Shown: positions 28,126 through 39,022 of the stretch, piece by piece
Numbering within the stretch: the stretch's first letter is position 1
Layout: every line of letters begins with the position of its first letter
NCBI RefSeq assembly: GCF_900215435.1
Contig: NZ_OCMY01000001.1
Span: 372,001-436,000, forward strand
DNA: 64,000 nucleotides
DNA from: Candidatus Pantoea floridensis
GTDB lineage: Bacteria > Pseudomonadota > Gammaproteobacteria > Enterobacterales > Enterobacteriaceae
Direction of reading: 5' to 3'
The notes under the pieces: generated by a model
What the model was told of the DNA's origin: nothing
The model's input: the letters and a program-made list of their open reading frames with translations, nothing else
Databases searched by the model: none
Program-made: the position numbers and the translations under genes

Positions 28126-29343
28126 TCAGCATCCAATCAACCAGCGGCTTGACCACGCTGCCAGCAATTCAGTAGGCGCATTTTCGATAATCACTTCTGT
28201 AGCACCTTGCCACTGAGCAAAGCGATTAATGGCCTTCTTTACGTCATTAAGAAAGGTGTTGCTCAGGCGCACACCCGGCTCCAGCCAGAATGCGCGAATG
28301 ACCAGCTGCTGTGCCTGGCGCTCCATTTTGGCATCAATGCGAGCCTTTAGTGCCCCGCGATGCAATACCGGCAAGACAAAATAGCCATACTTGCGCTTCT
28401 CTGCGGGCGTGTAACACTCAATACGGTAATCAAAATTAAACAGTTCTAGCGCGCGCCGCCGATCCCAAACCACCGGATCAAACGGCGAGAGCAGGACGGT
28501 ATGCGTTGCCGACAGCGGCTTTTCCAGCAACGGAAGCAGTGTTTGGTGCAGCCACATTTCCCCGAGCTGCTCCACCTCAACGCGAACTATCTCTCCACGC
28601 GCTGCAGTTTCCGCCAGCCACGTTTTTAGCGGCGCACGTTTAAGACGATAATAATCCGCTAACCAACTGACGCGAAAAATGCCAAGACTGCGCGCGCTGT
28701 GATGCAACATCTGTATTACCGCTTCCTCTTCGCTTAAGGCATGCTGTTCATCAACCCAGTCTGGCATCACGCGGCTATGCAGATCGTAAACCCGCTGGAA
28801 ATTGCGTCGCTCCACCACCATCAACTCACCGGCGCTAAATAAGTTTTCTAAATGCCGTTTGTGAGGCTTCCACGCCCACCAGCCGGGTTTGGTTTGTTTA
28901 TCATGGCTAAAGTCGGCGGCGCGTACCGGACCATTAGCTGCAATGTGCGCCAGTAGCTCAGCAATTTCCTGCTGATGTTCATCTACCCATTGCGCGCTGT
29001 ACTTCCAGCCAAGTCGCTGCGGTTGCAACATTCGATGGCGAAGCAAGGGGTAATCTTCGAAGGGAATAAAGCAGGCTTCATGCGCCCAGTACTCAAACAA
29101 CTCACCGGCTGCAAGCGCCTCCTCCAGCCAATGGGCAGGATAAGCGCCAAGACGGCTATACAGCACCAGATAAGGGCTACGCGCCACAACATTTATTGTG
29201 TCAATTTGCAGCAAGGACATCTGGCGCACGGTAGCGTGAATATCGGTGAAACGTGCGCGCCGGCCCAAAGGACGTAACAGTCCCTGGGCAGCCAGGTGCA
29301 AATGGCGAGCGGTTTGTAATGACAGGGAAGCAGCGAGGTTCAT
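28126..29343 (-). CDS. ycaQ: YcaQ family DNA interstrand-crosslink glycosylase (AlkX-type)
   Basis: Winged-helix glycosylase of the HTH_42/AlkX-AlkZ family; the E. coli ortholog unhooks nitrogen-mustard crosslinks in DNA. It is 405 aa. The catalytic Q-phi-D motif is visible as Q-I-D in MSLLQIDTINVVARSPYLV. The conserved SPFDPVVWDRRR and ECYTPAEKRKYGYFVLPVL segments lie in the C-terminal half. The start ATG 29343 (MNLAASLSLQTARHLHLAAQ) matches E. coli; a longer in-frame extension to 29475 runs back into lpxK and is rejected. The start is 24 bases past lpxK, so it probably belongs to the msbA-lpxK transcript. Confidence 0.9.
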   Translation of the reverse strand: MNLAASLSLQTARHLHLAAQGLLRPLGRRARFTDIHATVRQMSLLQIDTINVVARSPYLVLYSRLGAYPAHWLEEALAAGELFEYWAHEACFIPFEDYPLLRHRMLQPQRLGWKYSAQWVDEHQQEIAELLAHIAANGPVRAADFSHDKQTKPGWWAWKPHKRHLENLFSAGELMVVERRNFQRVYDLHSRVMPDWVDEQHALSEEEAVIQMLHHSARSLGIFRVSWLADYYRLKRAPLKTWLAETAARGEIVRVEVEQLGEMWLHQTLLPLLEKPLSATHTVLLSPFDPVVWDRRRALELFNFDYRIECYTPAEKRKYGYFVLPVLHRGALKARIDAKMERQAQQLVIRAFWLEPGVRLSNTFLNDVKKAINRFAQWQGATEVIIENAPTELLAAWSSRWLIGC

Positions 29344-29366
29344 AACTCTTTTCCCATTGCGAATGG

Positions 29367-30368
29367 TTAGTGCGAGCGGGCGTAGCGCGCCATCGAACAG
29401 AGTTGGACGATATCGTCTAACAAGGTTGAAACGGTTGCACCTTGCAAATGAGCATCTACTGGCAGGTACCACCAATTAGGTTGGGCAAACTGACGGCATT
29501 TCACCGCATCTTTTTCCGTCATGAGCAGGCATTGTTTAGCATCTGTCAGCCGGGATAATTCGTCTTCGCTGTATGCGTGATGGTCGGCAAAGGCGATTTC
29601 TGCTACTGCCTTGATGCCTTGCTGTTTGAGCGTATTGAAGAAGCGAGGAGGATGTCCAATGCCAGCCATTGCCACGATTTCAGGTAATTGGTCCAGCGAT
29701 GCGGTGGCACCACTCATGAGATTTATTGCCTGACCCGGCTGCAATGTCATAGCGATTTCGTCGCCTTGCGCCTCCCCACCGTTAACGATCACCGCATTGA
29801 CTTCCCGGAGCCGAGAGGCGCGCTCTCGCATTGGCCCAGCCGGTAACCACCAGCCATTACCAAAGCGGCGCATACCATCCACCACCACAATTTCGCGATC
29901 GCGCTGCAATGCATAGTGCTGCAGGCCATCATCGGTAATGATGACGTCCAGATCGTGTACAGCAAGCAAGCCTTCCACAGCCAGCCGACGCTGGGGTGCA
30001 ACGGCAACTGGCGCCTGAGTACGCTGCGCGATCAATACCGGTTCATCCCCGGCTAATGCCGTAGAGGTCTCCCCCGTTACCAGTAGTGGGTAACGATCTG
30101 CCTTACCACCGTAACCACGCGACACTACGCCAGCGCGTAACCCGCGTTGTTGTAATGCCTGCACCAGCCAGATCACCACCGGTGTTTTACCATTACCACC
30201 TGCGGTAAGATTACCGACTACCACAACGGGGCATGGCGCACGCCAGCTTTTGCGCCAGCCGCGTTGAAAGCTGAGGCGAATCAGCCAGGTGATCGCCCCA
30301 TACAATACACTCAACGGCCAGAGCAGCAGCCATAACGGTGAGCGCCCGCTCCAGATGCGTTCAATCAT
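29367..30368 (-). CDS. lpxK: Tetraacyldisaccharide 4'-kinase LpxK
   Basis: Inner-membrane-associated kinase that phosphorylates the 4' position of the lipid A disaccharide precursor. It is 333 aa. An N-terminal hydrophobic anchor covers about residues 12-32 ([19 protein letters not shown]). A P-loop variant TAGGNGKT is at about 55-62, with VVSRGYGG and [11 protein letters not shown] following as in characterised LpxK. The ATG overlaps the msbA stop by four bases, coupling it to the lipid A flippase upstream. Confidence 0.96.
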   Translation of the reverse strand: MIERIWSGRSPLWLLLWPLSVLYGAITWLIRLSFQRGWRKSWRAPCPVVVVGNLTAGGNGKTPVVIWLVQALQQRGLRAGVVSRGYGGKADRYPLLVTGETSTALAGDEPVLIAQRTQAPVAVAPQRRLAVEGLLAVHDLDVIITDDGLQHYALQRDREIVVVDGMRRFGNGWWLPAGPMRERASRLREVNAVIVNGGEAQGDEIAMTLQPGQAINLMSGATASLDQLPEIVAMAGIGHPPRFFNTLKQQGIKAVAEIAFADHHAYSEDELSRLTDAKQCLLMTEKDAVKCRQFAQPNWWYLPVDAHLQGATVSTLLDDIVQLCSMARYARSH

Positions 30369-32113
30369 TGACCGAACTGCAGCTTGTGAAGTTGCGCATA
30401 CGCGCCCTTCTGTTCTAACAGCACACTGTGCGTGCCGCGTTCCACGATGCGACCATCTTCCACAACGACGATTTCATCGGCTTTTTCGATGGTCGACAGG
30501 CGATGCGCAATAACAAGCGAGGTACGATTTTTTTGCAGCTCATCCAGCGCGGCCTGAATCGCACGTTCTGATTCGGTATCGAGCGCGGAGGTTGCCTCAT
30601 CAAGAATCAAAATTGGGCAGTCACGCAGCAATGCACGGGCAATGGCAATACGCTGGCGCTGTCCCCCTGAGAGCAGCACACCATTTTCACCGATCACTGT
30701 ATCCAGACCATTATCCATCTTTTTGATGAAGTCCATGGCATGTGCCATGGTTGCGGCCTGTTCAATTTGTTCACGGGTGTACTGACCGTTGCGGGCATAG
30801 GCGATGTTGTTGGCAATGGTATCGTTGAAAAGATGCACATTCTGAGAAACCAGAGCCACCTGATTACGCAATGAGCGCAGCGTATATTCACGCAGATCGT
30901 GACCATCAAGCAGAATTTCACCGCTATCAATATCATAAAAACGCGTCAGCAAACTGGCCATAGTGGATTTACCAGAACCTGAACGGCCAACCAGCGCCAC
31001 TGTTTTGCCAGCAGGCAGCGACAGATTAATATCGCGCAGCGCGGGGATTTCACGCCCTGGATAAGTAAAGGTCACATTCCGGAATTCAACATCACCATGA
31101 GCACGTTCTATTTCACGTTTACCTTCGTCAATTTCCTGTTCGCTGTCGAGAATCGAGAACAGGGTCTGACAAGCTGCCATACCGCGTTGGAACTGTGCGT
31201 TTACGTTGGTTAACGACTTAAGCGGACGCATCAGCGCAATCATGGAAGAAAACACCACGGTAATGGTACCGGCGGTGAGCGTATCCATTACGCTTGGGAA
31301 GCTTGCTGCATATAGCACGAAAGCAAGCGCCAGCGATGCAATCAGCTGAATAACAGGGTCAGAGATAGAAGATGCCGACACCAGTTTCATGCCCTGCTGA
31401 CGCATTTTATTGCTCACCTGGGAAAAACGGTTAGCTTCCACTTCCTGGCCACCAAAGATCAATACTTCTTTATGACCTTTCAGCATTTGCTCGGCACTGG
31501 TGGTGACTTGTCCCATCGTGTTCTGCATATTTTTGCTGATGCTGCGGAAGCGTTTGGAAACGGTACGAATCGCAAAGGAGACAATTGGAGCTAACACGAT
31601 GAGAATCAGTGAAAGTTGCCAACTGTAGTAAAACATCATGATGAACAGGCCGATGATCGAAGCACCTTCACGCACGACCGTGACCAGTGCGCTCGAAGAA
31701 GATGAGGCAACCTGTTCAGAATCATAGGTAATGCGTGACAGCAAGGTACCCGTTGATTGCTGGTCAAAAAATGTTACCGGCATGCCCATCATATGGCCGA
31801 ATAAACGACGGCGCATGTTCATTACCACATTGCCGGAAACCCAGGATATGCAGTAGCTTGAGATATAGCTGGTTACGCCACGGACCAACATCAGGCCGAT
31901 CACCACCAGCGGCATCCACAGCATTACGGATCTGTCAGCTTTACCGAAGCCGTCATCCAGTAAAGGTTTCAACAGAGAGAGCATCAGGGTGTCGCCTGCC
32001 GCATTGAGTATTAGCGCCACTGCTGACACATAGAGGCCAGCCTTGTGGGGCGCAATCATCGGCCAGAGTCGGCGGAATGTCTGCCACGTTGAGAGATCTT
32101 TATCTTGATGCAT
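30365..32113 (-). CDS. msbA: Lipid A export ATP-binding/permease MsbA
   Basis: Homodimeric ABC exporter that flips core-lipid A across the inner membrane. At 582 aa it equals E. coli MsbA. An N-terminal six-helix transmembrane domain covers about residues 1-330 (for example [17 protein letters not shown]). The nucleotide-binding domain has Walker A GRSGSGKS at about 376-383, signature LSGGQRQR, Walker [13 protein letters not shown] and switch histidine IAHRLST. It overlaps lpxK by four bases downstream, and comEC lies 34 bases upstream on the same strand. Confidence 0.97.
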   Translation of the reverse strand: MHQDKDLSTWQTFRRLWPMIAPHKAGLYVSAVALILNAAGDTLMLSLLKPLLDDGFGKADRSVMLWMPLVVIGLMLVRGVTSYISSYCISWVSGNVVMNMRRRLFGHMMGMPVTFFDQQSTGTLLSRITYDSEQVASSSSSALVTVVREGASIIGLFIMMFYYSWQLSLILIVLAPIVSFAIRTVSKRFRSISKNMQNTMGQVTTSAEQMLKGHKEVLIFGGQEVEANRFSQVSNKMRQQGMKLVSASSISDPVIQLIASLALAFVLYAASFPSVMDTLTAGTITVVFSSMIALMRPLKSLTNVNAQFQRGMAACQTLFSILDSEQEIDEGKREIERAHGDVEFRNVTFTYPGREIPALRDINLSLPAGKTVALVGRSGSGKSTMASLLTRFYDIDSGEILLDGHDLREYTLRSLRNQVALVSQNVHLFNDTIANNIAYARNGQYTREQIEQAATMAHAMDFIKKMDNGLDTVIGENGVLLSGGQRQRIAIARALLRDCPILILDEATSALDTESERAIQAALDELQKNRTSLVIAHRLSTIEKADEIVVVEDGRIVERGTHSVLLEQKGAYAQLHKLQFGQ

Positions 32114-32147
32114 TATTTATTCACGCTGTTTGAAATAGCCGCTCATT

Positions 32148-34406
32148 CTACCTGGAATCACGTTTGACGCCAAACCACTGATGATACCAACGGGGCTTTA
32201 TTTGTTCTCTTAACCCCTTAATTTGCCAATGCCCCTGCCTGACACTGATATGAATCTGCCCAGATTGAGCGGTGTCAAACCACATGTAACCCTGCTGAAG
32301 ATAGCGCTGGACTACGGCTTGTGCCGGCATACGCCAGGCGTTATAACGTGCCACCGAAGCAAATGCCGCCTGCCCTGCAACATTACGTAACAGTAATGGT
32401 CCCGAAGATGTGCGACTGCCATGATGAGGAACCTGTAACAACGTCGCTTTCAGCGCCTCTTTTTCCAGCGCGACAATTTTTCTCTCCGCTTCTAACTCAA
32501 TATCTCCCGTGAGTAAAAGACTCACTCGTCCATCGTCGACGCGTACCACGCATGAATCATTATTTTGCCCTTCCGTTTGATTAACTGGCGGCCATATGGC
32601 GGTGAATTGCAATTTACCCCATTGCCATTGCTGTCCGCGATGGCAAGGCATATGCCCCGCTTCTGGCAAGGCGCTACGAATTTCTATGCTCGGATTAGCG
32701 CTAACGAGTGAGTGTAGTCCACCGCGGTGATCCAGATGCTTGTGGCTTAATATCAGTGAATCCAGCTTGCGGCCGTGATAGTGCAGCCACGGCAGAATAA
32801 CGCGCGCCCCCGCATCATCCTGCTTCCAACCTGGGCCAGTGTCATACAGCATCACGTCATCACCCTGCGTAATGGCAATCGCTAAACCGTGGCCTACATC
32901 AATCATGTCGATTTGCCAATCATCACGCTGTGTATTACTACGCCAAAGGAAAAGGACGACGGTCAAACTAATACAAGGCATTATGCTGCGATAAATCAAC
33001 CCGCTACGCCAGAACAGCAATCCCCCCCAAATCAGCATGAGAGCGGGCAACGTATCGCTCCATGCCCACCAGCCCGCAGGTAACCACTGTAATCCTTGCA
33101 TCACTTTACTTACCGAAAAATCGGCCAGGTGCCACAACCCATTCGAAATCGATGGCAAAGGAAAGAGCATGGCCAACAATATCAATGGCACCGTGATAAA
33201 AGAGACGACAGGGACCGCGATAAGATTCGCGATCAGAGCACTTAGGCTAATTCCCTGGAACAGAAAAATCTGTAACGGTGCCATCAGGATCATCATGCCT
33301 AACTGGAGGTGCAGCAGTTGCAGAGGTAACCATCGTCGCTTACTGCGAAAATGATGCGGTAAAGCAAACCACTGATACCATGCAATCAACATTGCCACCG
33401 CAAGTGCCGATAACCAAAAGCTTTCTGATAACACGGTTAGCGGATCAAGCCACAGTAATCCCGCAATGCAGAGCGTCCAAACTTGCCATCCACTCATTTG
33501 CCAACCGGCAGCACGGATTGCTATCCAGAGCATGAGGGCTATCAACGCACGTTGTGCCGGGGCATGGTTGCCGGAGATCCAGCCATAAGTTACTGCGGTA
33601 AAAGCGCTGACTGCTAGCGGAAACAAATAGCTCATTAAATGTGCCGGTAGGATCCCCTGTATGACACGCGCCAACAGCCACCCCACGCTAGCCGCAAGCG
33701 CGATATGCATGCCAGAGATTGCCATCAAATGAGCCGTTCCGGTTTCACGCAGCAGCCGTCGCTGCTCATCGGTCATATTGTCACGTATACCAAATGCGAG
33801 GGCCTGCACAATTGCAGGTTGCTGTAATGCAGAAAAAGTAGGCAAGTGATAATTGATTAAGCGCGTTCGCCAACTACAAGTTAGCGATTCTGGCCGCTTG
33901 CTGATAATTCGACCTTGCAGCGGTATATGGTTGGATAATGCAAAGCGCTGAATATCGAACTCGCCTTCGTTTAGCCTGCCGTGAATAGCACGTAATCGCA
34001 GCTTCATCTGCCAGCGTTGACCGGCGCAGAATGGTTGTTCCACCGCGGCATAGTTAAGTGAGGCATATATTGGCGGAAACTGATAACGCTCGCCGACACG
34101 CATGATTTGTACGGTTAACTGCTGCTTTTCTTCGCGAACGTCGGTGATACGTACTGTTGCGTCTGCAGGGGCAGCAGCCAAATACTCGATGGTATTGATA
34201 ATATGCCGGGCTTCCATCAGCGCCCAAGCCAGCATTAATAAGCCAACGCCAGCCAGACGTAACCATTGCTGCGGCATCAGTCCGAGCAGAACAGCAAATC
34301 CCACGGTGGCGATTATTACGCTGGTTTGCGGTATATGCGGCAATACTCCTAATGGCAACACTGCCACTATCATTATTCTGGCCAGCACTATCCAGCTCAT
34401 CTGCAT
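32148..34406 (-). CDS. comEC: ComEC/Rec2 family competence protein (YcaI)
   Basis: Polytopic membrane protein of the ComEC/Rec2 family, which forms the inner-membrane channel for single-stranded DNA in natural transformation. It is 752 aa and intact. Domains in order: N-terminal membrane helices and an OB-like DUF4131 region (about 1-190); the Competence domain with about eight helices (about 200-480, starting near GTAHLMAISGMHIALA); and a C-terminal metallo-beta-lactamase-like domain (about 500-750, with LILSHKHLDHRGG, LLLTGDIE and LQVPHHGS). The ATG 34406 has AAGGAG seven bases upstream. It lies between ihfB and msbA, as ycaI does in E. coli. Competence in this organism is not implied by the gene alone. 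Confidence 0.9.
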   Translation of the reverse strand: MQMSWIVLARIMIVAVLPLGVLPHIPQTSVIIATVGFAVLLGLMPQQWLRLAGVGLLMLAWALMEARHIINTIEYLAAAPADATVRITDVREEKQQLTVQIMRVGERYQFPPIYASLNYAAVEQPFCAGQRWQMKLRLRAIHGRLNEGEFDIQRFALSNHIPLQGRIISKRPESLTCSWRTRLINYHLPTFSALQQPAIVQALAFGIRDNMTDEQRRLLRETGTAHLMAISGMHIALAASVGWLLARVIQGILPAHLMSYLFPLAVSAFTAVTYGWISGNHAPAQRALIALMLWIAIRAAGWQMSGWQVWTLCIAGLLWLDPLTVLSESFWLSALAVAMLIAWYQWFALPHHFRSKRRWLPLQLLHLQLGMMILMAPLQIFLFQGISLSALIANLIAVPVVSFITVPLILLAMLFPLPSISNGLWHLADFSVSKVMQGLQWLPAGWWAWSDTLPALMLIWGGLLFWRSGLIYRSIMPCISLTVVLFLWRSNTQRDDWQIDMIDVGHGLAIAITQGDDVMLYDTGPGWKQDDAGARVILPWLHYHGRKLDSLILSHKHLDHRGGLHSLVSANPSIEIRSALPEAGHMPCHRGQQWQWGKLQFTAIWPPVNQTEGQNNDSCVVRVDDGRVSLLLTGDIELEAERKIVALEKEALKATLLQVPHHGSRTSSGPLLLRNVAGQAAFASVARYNAWRMPAQAVVQRYLQQGYMWFDTAQSGQIHISVRQGHWQIKGLREQIKPRWYHQWFGVKRDSR

Positions 34407-34561
34407 TGTTACTCTCCTTGAGAAGAGTAAGAGTTTGCATCGCAGACGAACATTTAGCTTTGGTGAAAAAGTGGCTTACAGAGAGGGATTCAGAAGTTTT
34501 TCAGATATTACATTTGCTGCAACAGCATTTTGGGAGCTAAAGCACACGCCTGGTTACAGTC

Positions 34562-34592
34562 AAAAAAAACGACACTCAAAAGTGTCGTTTTA
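34562..34592 (-). terminator. Rho-independent terminator of ihfB
   Basis: AAAACGACACT and AGTGTCGTTTT form a long stem with a CAAA loop. On the minus strand it ends in U8, 16 bases past ihfB. Confidence 0.9.
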
Positions 34593-34607
34593 TCGTTCGG
34601 TAACGGC

Positions 34608-34892
34608 TTAGCCGTAGATGTTCGCACGGTCACGCAATTCTTTGCCCGGCTTAAAGTGGGGAACGTATTTACCTTCCAAATCCACTTTATCACCCGTTTT
34701 CGGGTTACGCCCGGTACGTGGTGCACGGTAATGCAAAGAAAAGCTGCCGAATCCCCGGATTTCAATGCGCTCGCCCTGTGCCAACGTAGTGGCCATGTGC
34801 TCAAGCATCTCTTTGACTGCATCCTCAACGACTTTCGCCGGAATATGAGTGTGCTGGCCAGCAAGTCTTTCAATCAGTTCTGACTTGGTCAT
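34608..34892 (-). CDS. ihfB: Integration host factor subunit beta
   Basis: Beta subunit of the IHF heterodimer, a nucleoid protein that bends DNA sharply at specific sites. At 94 aa it equals E. coli. It starts [20 protein letters not shown]. The beta-ribbon arm contains the DNA-intercalating proline in [13 protein letters not shown]. It is located between rpsA and comEC, about 86 bases downstream of rpsA, with AGGTTAC upstream of the ATG. Confidence 0.98.
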   Translation of the reverse strand: MTKSELIERLAGQHTHIPAKVVEDAVKEMLEHMATTLAQGERIEIRGFGSFSLHYRAPRTGRNPKTGDKVDLEGKYVPHFKPGKELRDRANIYG

Positions 34893-34978
34893 GTAACCTC
34901 CGGTTAATCCTTGTTTGGAAAGGTATGACAGCTTTTACCGAAACCGGACGATTTGCATCGTCCGGTGCTTTAGGTCGA

Positions 34979-36655
34979 TTACTCGCCTTTAGCCGCTTTG
35001 AACGCTTCAGCCATTGCGCTAGAGAAGTTGCTGCCTTCATCCTGTTTAGTGTTAACAGTGTTGATAGCTTCTTTCTCATCAGCCTGGTCTTTAGCACGAA
35101 CAGACAGGCTTACAACGCGGTTCTTACGGTCAACGCCGGTGAATTTCGCTTCAACGTCGTCACCAACACTCAGAACCAGAGTTGCGTCTTCGATGCGGTC
35201 CAGAGAAGCTTCAGAAGCGCGCAGGTAACCCTCTACGCCGTCAGCTAATTCTACTGTAGCACCTTTCGCGTCAACTGCAGTGACTTTACCCGTCACGATA
35301 GCGCCTTTCTTGTTCAGGGTGATGTAGTTGTTGAATGGATCTTCAGCCAACTGCTTCACGCCCAGAGAGATGCGCTCGCGCTCTGCATCAACCTGCAGTA
35401 CAACGGCAGCGATTTCGTCGCCTTTTTTGTACTCACGAACGGCTTCTTCGCCAGTCGCGTTCCAGGAGATGTCAGACAAGTGAACCAGACCGTCGATGCC
35501 ACCGTCCAGGCCGATGAAGATACCGAAGTCAGTGATTGACTTGATTTTACCTTCAACACGATCGCCTTTGTTGTGGGTCTCTGCGAACAGCTGCCATGGG
35601 TTAGATTTGCACTGCTTCAGACCCAGGGAGATACGACGACGTTCTTCATCGATGTCCAGAACCATTACTTCAACCACGTCGCCTACGTTAACAACTTTAG
35701 ACGGATGGATGTTTTTGTTGGTCCAGTCCATTTCTGAAACGTGTACCAGACCTTCAACGCCTTCTTCGATTTCAACGAAGCAGCCGTAATCAGTCAGGTT
35801 GGTTACACGACCGGTCAGCTTGGTGCCTTCCGGATAACGCTTAGCGATAGCTACCCATGGATCTTCGCCCAGCTGTTTCAGGCCCAGAGATACGCGGGTA
35901 CGCTCGCGGTCGAACTTCAGCACTTTAACAGTGATTTCGTCGCCCACGTTGACGATTTCGCTCGGATGCTTAACGCGTTTCCAAGCCATATCGGTAATGT
36001 GCAGCAGGCCGTCAACACCACCCAGATCCACGAATGCACCGTAGTCAGTGAGGTTCTTAACGATACCTTTAACTTCCATGCCTTCCTGCAGGTTTTCCAG
36101 CAGCTGATCGCGCTCAGCGCTGTTCTCAGATTCGATAACCGCGCGACGTGAAACCACGACGTTGTTACGTTTCTGATCAAGCTTGATTACTTTGAATTCA
36201 AGCTCTTTGCCTTCCAGGTGCAGTGTGTCGCGAACCGGACGAACGTCTACCAGTGAACCTGGCAGGAACGCACGAATACCGTTCAGCTCAACTGTGAAGC
36301 CACCTTTAACTTTGCCGTTGATAACACCGGTAACAGTTTCAGCGTCTTCGTAAGCTTTTTCCAGCGTGATCCAAGCTTCATGACGTTTAGCTTTCTCACG
36401 GGACAGCAGGGTTTCACCGAAGCCGTCTTCTACTGCGTCCAGCGCAACGTCAACTTCGTCGCCCACCTGGATTTCCAGTTCGCCGGCTGCGTTCTTGAAC
36501 TGCTCTGCAGGAATAGCAGATTCAGATTTCAGACCCGCATCAACCAGAACTACGTCTTTGTCGATAGAGACAACAACGCCACGAACGATGGAACCCGGAC
36601 GGGTTTCGATTTCTTTCAGGGACTCTTCAAAGAGTTGAGCAAAAGATTCAGTCAT
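34979..36655 (-). CDS. rpsA: 30S ribosomal protein S1
   Basis: mRNA-binding ribosomal protein that recruits and unfolds messages on the 30S subunit. It is 558 aa, with six S1/OB repeats. The first two bind the ribosome (start [35 protein letters not shown]). Repeats 3-6 bind RNA and are marked by the recurring GxVxxLTDYGxFV pattern ([60 protein letters not shown]). The start at 36655 matches E. coli; a 12-codon in-frame extension to 36691 is rejected. There is no canonical Shine-Dalgarno before the ATG (only CTAAGATTATCAAT), in keeping with the known S1-autoregulated leader. Confidence 0.97.
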   Translation of the reverse strand: MTESFAQLFEESLKEIETRPGSIVRGVVVSIDKDVVLVDAGLKSESAIPAEQFKNAAGELEIQVGDEVDVALDAVEDGFGETLLSREKAKRHEAWITLEKAYEDAETVTGVINGKVKGGFTVELNGIRAFLPGSLVDVRPVRDTLHLEGKELEFKVIKLDQKRNNVVVSRRAVIESENSAERDQLLENLQEGMEVKGIVKNLTDYGAFVDLGGVDGLLHITDMAWKRVKHPSEIVNVGDEITVKVLKFDRERTRVSLGLKQLGEDPWVAIAKRYPEGTKLTGRVTNLTDYGCFVEIEEGVEGLVHVSEMDWTNKNIHPSKVVNVGDVVEVMVLDIDEERRRISLGLKQCKSNPWQLFAETHNKGDRVEGKIKSITDFGIFIGLDGGIDGLVHLSDISWNATGEEAVREYKKGDEIAAVVLQVDAERERISLGVKQLAEDPFNNYITLNKKGAIVTGKVTAVDAKGATVELADGVEGYLRASEASLDRIEDATLVLSVGDDVEAKFTGVDRKNRVVSLSVRAKDQADEKEAINTVNTKQDEGSNFSSAMAEAFKAAKGE

Positions 36656-36775
36656 ATTGATAATCTTAGGATTCTTCAATTTAACGTCCACCTGACTTCA
36701 TTGTCGGATGGGGTTGTTTCACATGCCCTGCACCGGGTCCTTGGTACAGGGTTACAGCAATTCATTTGCCGACGA

Positions 36776-37456
36776 TTAAATGCCTAATTTACTTTTGGCA
36801 TAATCAAGTGCCTTTTCAATCACTTGCTCGATAGACATACTGGTTGAATCCAGTACCAAAGCATCTGTGGCAGGCACTAAAGGCGCGATTGCGCGACTAC
36901 GATCGCGGTCATCACGTTCCTTTATCTCGGATAAAAGGCGATCAAAGTTAACATTAAAGCCCTTCTCCTGCAACTGTAGCATACGGCGGTGCGCGCGCTC
37001 TTCCGAGCTGGCGTCGAGGAAGATTTTCACTGGAGCATCAGGGAAAACCACCGTGCCCATGTCTCTTCCATCGGCGATTAAACCGGGCTCTTCGCGGAAG
37101 GCTCGTTGGCGGCGCAAAAGCGCTTCACGTACACGTGGAAAAGCGGCAACCCGCGATGCGGTATTACTCACTTCTTGCGTACGTATTTCACCAGTGACAT
37201 CTTCACCTTCCAATACAACCTGCATTTCACCCTCTACCGATAAAAAACGCACGTCGAGGTGCGCAGCCATCGGCACCAATGCTTCTTCAGATTCGATATC
37301 AACCTGATGGTGAAGGGCAGCCAGCGCCAAAACGCGATAAATGGCGCCTGAATCCAGCAAGTGCCACTGCAACGACTCCGCCATCGCTTTACATAATGTC
37401 CCTTTACCCGCGCCACTTGGCCCATCGATGGTAATAACCGGGGCGATTGCCGTCAT
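36776..37456 (-). CDS. cmk: Cytidylate kinase
   Basis: Phosphorylates CMP and dCMP to the diphosphates using ATP. It is 226 aa. The P-loop GPSGAGKGT is at about residues 12-20. An NMP-binding insert (about 60-100) is typical of bacterial CMP kinases, and the LID region is [18 protein letters not shown] followed by [14 protein letters not shown] 37456 ([12 protein letters not shown]) has CAGGAGAG upstream and matches E. coli; the upstream in-frame ATG 37519 is rejected. It lies upstream of rpsA, 120 bases apart. The E. coli neighbour ycaL, normally between aroA and cmk, is absent. Confidence 0.96.
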   Translation of the reverse strand: MTAIAPVITIDGPSGAGKGTLCKAMAESLQWHLLDSGAIYRVLALAALHHQVDIESEEALVPMAAHLDVRFLSVEGEMQVVLEGEDVTGEIRTQEVSNTASRVAAFPRVREALLRRQRAFREEPGLIADGRDMGTVVFPDAPVKIFLDASSEERAHRRMLQLQEKGFNVNFDRLLSEIKERDDRDRSRAIAPLVPATDALVLDSTSMSIEQVIEKALDYAKSKLGI

Positions 37457-37619
37457 TGTTCTCTCCTGTTGCTGCGTGCTTATTGTCAGCCTTCTTGGCC
37501 GCCTTGGATTGCGCGGCATTATACGCTGCCTGCGAGAGGTTCGTTACCCTTTAGCTTAGACAGCGCTAGAAATATAGACAGATTCAGAGAAATTTCCGCC
37601 TGATAAGGCCAGGTGAGAA

Positions 37620-37648
37620 CAAAGAAGCCCGGTACGATGCACCGGGCT
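37620..37648 (-). terminator. Rho-independent terminator of aroA
   Basis: AGCCCGGT and ACCGGGCT form a perfect 8-bp stem with a seven-base loop. On the minus strand it is followed by TCTTTGTT, directly after the aroA stop. Confidence 0.8.
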
Positions 37649-37654
37649 GGGTCA

Positions 37655-38941
37655 TTAAGAAGCGTGGCTAATTTTCGCCAGCTGCTGGAAATAGTCCGGG
37701 AAGGTTTTCGCCGTACAGCCGGGATCAAGGATCGTTACCGGCGTATCGGAAAGCGCGACAAGAGCGAAACACATTGCCATCCGGTGATCGTTATACGTAC
37801 CGATGTCCGCATGCTGCAGTTGTTCAGGTGGTGTAACGCGAATAAAATCGTGTCCCTCTTCCACTTCAGCGCCGACTTTACGCAATTCAGTAGCCATGGC
37901 AGCCAGACGATCGGTCTCTTTCACGCGCCAGTTATAAATGTTACGCATCAGGGTGGTGCCTTGAGCGAACAAAGCGGTTGTGGCAATAGTCATCGCCGCA
38001 TCGGGAATATGGTTCATATCCATGTCGATAGCGTTAAGTGAACCACGTGTGCAAGAGATGTAGTCATCTCCCCATTCAATCACTGCGCCCATTTTTTCAA
38101 GTACATCTGCAAAACGGATGTCACCTTGAACGCTGTTGCGACCAATGCCCGTCACGCGCACCGTACCACCTTTAATGGCTGCCGCAGCGAGAAAATATGA
38201 GGCTGAAGACGCATCACCTTCCACAAGGTATTCACCCGGCGACAGGTACTGCTGTTGTCCCTGTACGACAAATCGCTGATAGTTTTGGTTATCAACATCT
38301 ACGCCGAAACTACGCATCAGGTGCAGCGTGATGTCGATATAGGGCTTGGAAACCAAATCGCCTTTGATGGAGATAATAGTATCTTGCTCTGCCAGCGGTG
38401 CAGTCATCAGCAATGCGGTTAGGAACTGGCTGGAAACACTGCCATCTACGCTAACTTCACCGCCCACAAATCCACCATTCAGACGCACGGGTGGATAGTC
38501 GGTCTGCTCCAGATAATCGATATTCGCCCCACCCTGACGCAGTGCATCAACCAGGTGGCCAATCGGGCGTTCTTTCATACGCGGTTCGCCAGTCAACACT
38601 ACCGATTGCTGGCCCAAACACAGCGCAGCCGCCAATGGGCGCATTGCTGTTCCTGCATTACCGAGAAATAGCTCGAGCGATTTTTCTGCGTGCAAAGGTC
38701 CAGCCTTACCTACAACTTCACACACCGTGCGATCGGCTGAGAGGGTGAATTGGACACCTAACGCATGTAGCGCGTTCAGCATATGTTTGACGTCATCGCT
38801 ATCAAGCAAATTGGTCAGGCGCGTAGTGCCTTTTGCAAGTGCAGCCAGCAAAAGTGCGCGGTTAGAAACACTTTTGGAACCCGGCAAATTTACCGTGCCG
38901 TCAACGCGAGTAATCGGTTGTAGAGTCAGGGAGTCCTGCAT
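37655..38941 (-). CDS. aroA: 5-enolpyruvylshikimate-3-phosphate synthase
   Basis: Sixth step of the shikimate pathway: shikimate-3-phosphate plus PEP gives EPSP. It is 428 aa. It is a two-domain inside-out barrel with the N-terminal [20 protein letters not shown], the PEP-site loop [19 protein letters not shown] (glycine-alanine-methionine-arginine-proline as in the ordinary class I enzyme), [28 protein letters not shown] and [21 protein letters not shown]. It lies 81 bases downstream of serC on the same strand, the conserved serC-aroA pair that supplies serine and chorismate. Confidence 0.97.
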   Translation of the reverse strand: MQDSLTLQPITRVDGTVNLPGSKSVSNRALLLAALAKGTTRLTNLLDSDDVKHMLNALHALGVQFTLSADRTVCEVVGKAGPLHAEKSLELFLGNAGTAMRPLAAALCLGQQSVVLTGEPRMKERPIGHLVDALRQGGANIDYLEQTDYPPVRLNGGFVGGEVSVDGSVSSQFLTALLMTAPLAEQDTIISIKGDLVSKPYIDITLHLMRSFGVDVDNQNYQRFVVQGQQQYLSPGEYLVEGDASSASYFLAAAAIKGGTVRVTGIGRNSVQGDIRFADVLEKMGAVIEWGDDYISCTRGSLNAIDMDMNHIPDAAMTIATTALFAQGTTLMRNIYNWRVKETDRLAAMATELRKVGAEVEEGHDFIRVTPPEQLQHADIGTYNDHRMAMCFALVALSDTPVTILDPGCTAKTFPDYFQQLAKISHAS

Positions 38942-39022
38942 GTGAAACCAAATCTCCAGAAAATACGAGACCCCATCGTGTGACGGGGCCTGATACCAGT
39001 CAGACTGGCATGAAAAGAGGGA

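Noticed and set aside
37655..38941. Glyphosate-tolerant EPSP synthase
   Set aside because: The PEP-site loop reads NAGTAMRP, the ordinary class I sequence, with no alanine at the sensitive glycine.
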